Source of the DNA: an uncultured Dialister sp.
GTDB lineage: Bacteria; Bacillota; Negativicutes; Veillonellales; Dialisteraceae
Direction of reading: 5' to 3'
NCBI GenBank assembly: GCA_900543165.1
Contig: UQQQ01000079.1
Coordinates: forward strand, 1 to 6,510
DNA length: 6,510 bases
This document shows positions 5,090-6,510 of the stretch, piece after piece. The notes below the pieces were generated by a model. That model searched no databases, was not told where the DNA came from, and was given only the letters and a program-made list of their open reading frames with translations. The position numbers and the translations under genes are program-made. The first letter of the stretch is position 1, and each line of letters opens with the position of its first letter.

Positions 5090-5105
5090 ACAAGTGTATA
5101 CTTGT
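5090..5105. promoter_or_regulatory. possible operator palindrome ACAAGTGTATACTTGT
   Basis: ACAAGT and ACTTGT are perfect half-sites around GTAT, a layout typical of dimeric repressors such as GntR-type regulators. It lies about 170 bp before the binding-protein start and just upstream of promoter-like hexamers: TTTACA at 5117-5122 with TATGAA at 5141-5146, 18-bp spacing. The regulator is not in the window, and both operator and promoter are tentative. Confidence 0.4.
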
Positions 5106-5225
5106 TCAATAAACGCTTTACAAGCACTTTACCTGTTGTTTATGAAAAAAGCAGAATGATAAAATATTTCTGATAAACGTGCAACAGAATAGAGGGGCGA
5201 TGAAGCCTTCAGAAAGACGGACTAT

Positions 5226-5270
5226 CCTCTTGCACGATTTTGAGGGAGCATCTCGGAAGATGCAAGGAGG
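5226..5270 (+). promoter_or_regulatory. leader able to mask or expose the Shine-Dalgarno of the binding-protein gene
   Basis: CCTCTTGCA (5226-5234) can pair with TGCAAGGAGG (5261-5270), leaving one bulged G, and would cover the whole Shine-Dalgarno AAGGAGG (5264-5270). Alternatively GCATCT (5248-5253) pairs perfectly with AGATGC (5258-5263) over a CGGA tetraloop, which uses part of the same sequence and leaves the Shine-Dalgarno free. The two folds exclude each other, as in translational switches. No known riboswitch class is recognised. Confidence 0.4.
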
Positions 5271-5276
5271 AAACCT

Positions 5277-6274
5277 ATGAATAAGAAACTGGCATTGCTC
5301 GGTGTCGCAGTTCTTTCCGCAGGCATTCTTTTCGCCGACTGCGGAAACAAAGACAAGAAAGCCGCAGGCGACGCTGCGTGGAAACCACAACCAAGGACGT
5401 CAAGGTCATCGTGGCGTACAAGGTGGGTTCCGGCACGGACACCGGCGCGCGTCTCTTGACGAACAGCGCGAAGAAATATGTCGGACAGACACTCGTCATC
5501 GAAAATAAACCGGGCGCTGACGGCAAGATCGGCTGGACGGAGCTTGCAAAATCCAAGCCGGACGGACAGACCATCGGCTTCATTAACCTGCCGACCTACA
5601 CCACGCTCGCGCAGATGGAAGGCTCTGCATTCACGGACAAGTCCATCGTCCCGATCTGCAACCACCTGACAGAAACGGCTGTCGTCGTGGTCAAGAAGGA
5701 TGCGAAGTGGAACAGCCTGAAGGAACTCGTTGCAGATGCACAGGCAAACCCGGGACAGCTGAAATGTTCTACGAATGGCGTGCAGGCTTCGAATCACACC
5801 GCAGCCCAGCTCCTTGCACAGTCTGCGAAATTTGAATACAACGCAGTTCCTTATGGCGGAACTGCTGACCAGCTCCTCGCTCTCCGTCAGGGCGAAGTCG
5901 ATTTCTCCTGCGCGAAAGTCGCTGATGTGGCAAAACTCATCAAAGGCGACAGCGCAGAGCTGAAAGTTCTCGGCGTCTATGCGGAAAAGAGAGACCCACA
6001 GCTCCCAGATGTACCGACCTTGGGCGAACTCGGCTACTATAATAAATGGTACGGCTCCGCGCGTGCCCTCGTCGCTCCGAAGGGCACCCCGGACAATGTG
6101 ATCAAGTTCTACGAAGATGCGTTCAAGAAGACCATGGAAGATCCGGAAGTCAAGAAAGCCCATGAAAATGCGGGCATGGTCATCGACTTCAAAGACAGCA
6201 AAGCCCTTGGCCAGATGATCGCAGAACAGATGGACTTCTGCAAGAACGTTGTTACTAAGCTGTATGCGAAATAA
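5277..6274 (+). pseudogene. TctC/Bug-family solute-binding lipoprotein of a tripartite tricarboxylate transporter, split by a frameshift
   Basis: Such proteins capture carboxylates outside the membrane for TctA/TctB permeases. Translation from the ATG at 5277 (AAGGAGG 6 nt upstream) gives a lipoprotein-type signal, MNKKLALLGVAVLSAGILF, with the candidate acylated Cys22, then a charged linker. After GDAA (about 5378) that frame loses all similarity. The family-like sequence continues in the -1 frame from a GTG at 5378 to TAA 6272-6274: VKVIVAYKVGSGTDTGARLL, IENKPGADGKIG, KSKPDGQTIGF, VPYGGTADQLLALRQGEVDF and DVPTLGELG. Adding one base near 5378 gives a single 332-residue frame, normal for the family. 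The body alone (298 codons) would lack an export signal. The lipobox reads FADC, with Asp where Gly/Ala/Ser is expected. No tctA/tctB is visible. A base error in the read is the main alternative to true decay. Confidence 0.85.
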
Positions 6275-6344
6275 TTGAGGGGGCAGGGTTCAGGTCGATA
6301 GGTTCAGGAGTCGCAGCGTGATCCCTATTCTCTGGAAATCACAA

Positions 6345-6384
6345 AAGCGAGAAACGAGAAGGTGCAAACGCTCGTTTCTCGCTT
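6345..6384 (+). terminator. strong hairpin after the binding-protein gene, likely terminator
   Basis: AAGCGAGAAACGAG (6345-6358) and CTCGTTTCTCGCTT (6371-6384) are perfect complements: a 14-bp stem with a 12-nt loop, 70 bp after the stop. The following CTGCTTTCTGG is only moderately T-rich. On the opposite strand the tail reads TTGTGATTT, so it may work in both directions. Confidence 0.7.
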
Positions 6385-6455
6385 CTGCTTTCTGGTGACT
6401 AGTATAGTGATTTGTTAACTTCTGGACTTAGTGAGAAGTGGTGGAATGTCCCCTT

Positions 6456-6510
6456 CCCATCGGGGGAGCTGCCCGAAGGGCTGAGGGGGCTACGTAGCGG
6501 TATTGCATGA
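6456..6510 (-). repeat. dispersed repeat, copy 2 (inverted relative to 3684-3738), cut by window edge
   Basis: It is the reverse complement of 3684-3738 at 53 of 55 positions, and similarity continues to the last base of the window, so the element extends further right. The flanking 6451-6470 also carries the CCTTCCC-GGGGGAG motif of the palindromic repeat family in the riboswitch-mntP gap. Confidence 0.88.

Larger units (their letters stand above)
4697..5276. other. mntP to binding-protein gap: repeats and leader
   Basis: I find no gene in these 580 bases. They contain the post-mntP hairpin, a TGACTAG heptamer cluster (4835-4859), a third copy of the intergenic cassette (4909-5003), an 8-bp hairpin (5022-5040), a possible operator palindrome (5090-5105), weak promoter-like hexamers, and a structured leader around the next Shine-Dalgarno. 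An open frame reading through the cassette (4852-5112) has no ribosome binding site and no recognisable content. Confidence 0.7.

Noticed and set aside
4852..5112. 86-codon open frame before the binding-protein gene
   Set aside because: It reads through the intergenic cassette that is non-coding at its other two copies, and it lacks a ribosome binding site.
5340..5385. Programmed -1 frameshifting in the binding-protein gene
   Set aside because: No X-XXY-YYZ slippery heptamer occurs in the reading frame near the junction, and the upstream -1 frame encodes Arg-rich sequence unlike a linker. A simple 1-nt deletion at about 5378 explains the data better.
5222..6163. Open frame of 313 codons on the minus strand across the binding-protein gene
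   Set aside because: The + strand carries clear TctC-family motifs over the same interval. The minus frame has no family signature and spans the + strand signal sequence.

Overview
The window looks like chromosomal sequence from an anaerobic, low-to-mid GC Firmicute-type bacterium. My best guess is the Negativicutes (Dialister/Megasphaera/Selenomonas relatives). The basis is indirect: the mix of hydrogenase maturation genes, a manganese riboswitch with mntP, a TctC-type binding protein, strong AAGGAG-type ribosome binding sites, and intergenic gaps packed with short dispersed repeats. The genus is not established by the sequence. All recognisable genes lie on the + strand.

Layout. (1) 3-173 is the C-terminal tail of HypD. 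After a 385-bp repeat-bearing gap comes a complete hypE (559-1542), so the left end is the end of a [NiFe]-hydrogenase maturation cluster. HypD and HypE act consecutively in building the Fe(CN)2CO group. (2) After a second repeat-bearing gap, a small cupin protein (1835-2275) and a HAD-family phosphatase (2285-3004) form a tight two-gene operon. (3) A near-consensus sigma-70 promoter (3148-3176) drives a clear yybP-ykoY manganese riboswitch (3187-3279). The expected target, the Mn2+ exporter gene mntP, begins only at 4127. The 847 bp between them contain no convincing gene and are filled with hairpins, a structure with 14-bp terminal inverted repeats, and a MITE-like inverted repeat. (4) mntP (4127-4696) is complete. 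(5) After a 580-bp gap with another copy of the intergenic repeat cassette, a possible operator and a possible Shine-Dalgarno-masking leader, comes a TctC/Bug-type solute-binding lipoprotein gene (5277-6274). It is split by an apparent 1-nt deletion just after its signal peptide and linker, and its lipobox is also abnormal. A strong hairpin terminator follows. The window ends inside an inverted copy of a sequence also found in the riboswitch-mntP gap.

The protein-coding content is conventional. The unusual part is between the genes: at least three interleaved repeat families (TGACTAG heptamer clusters, a composite cassette placed ahead of hypE, the cupin gene and the binding-protein gene, and palindromic CCTTCCCC-type elements). 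The most interesting consequence is a well-preserved riboswitch separated from its presumed target by what looks like accumulated repeat DNA.
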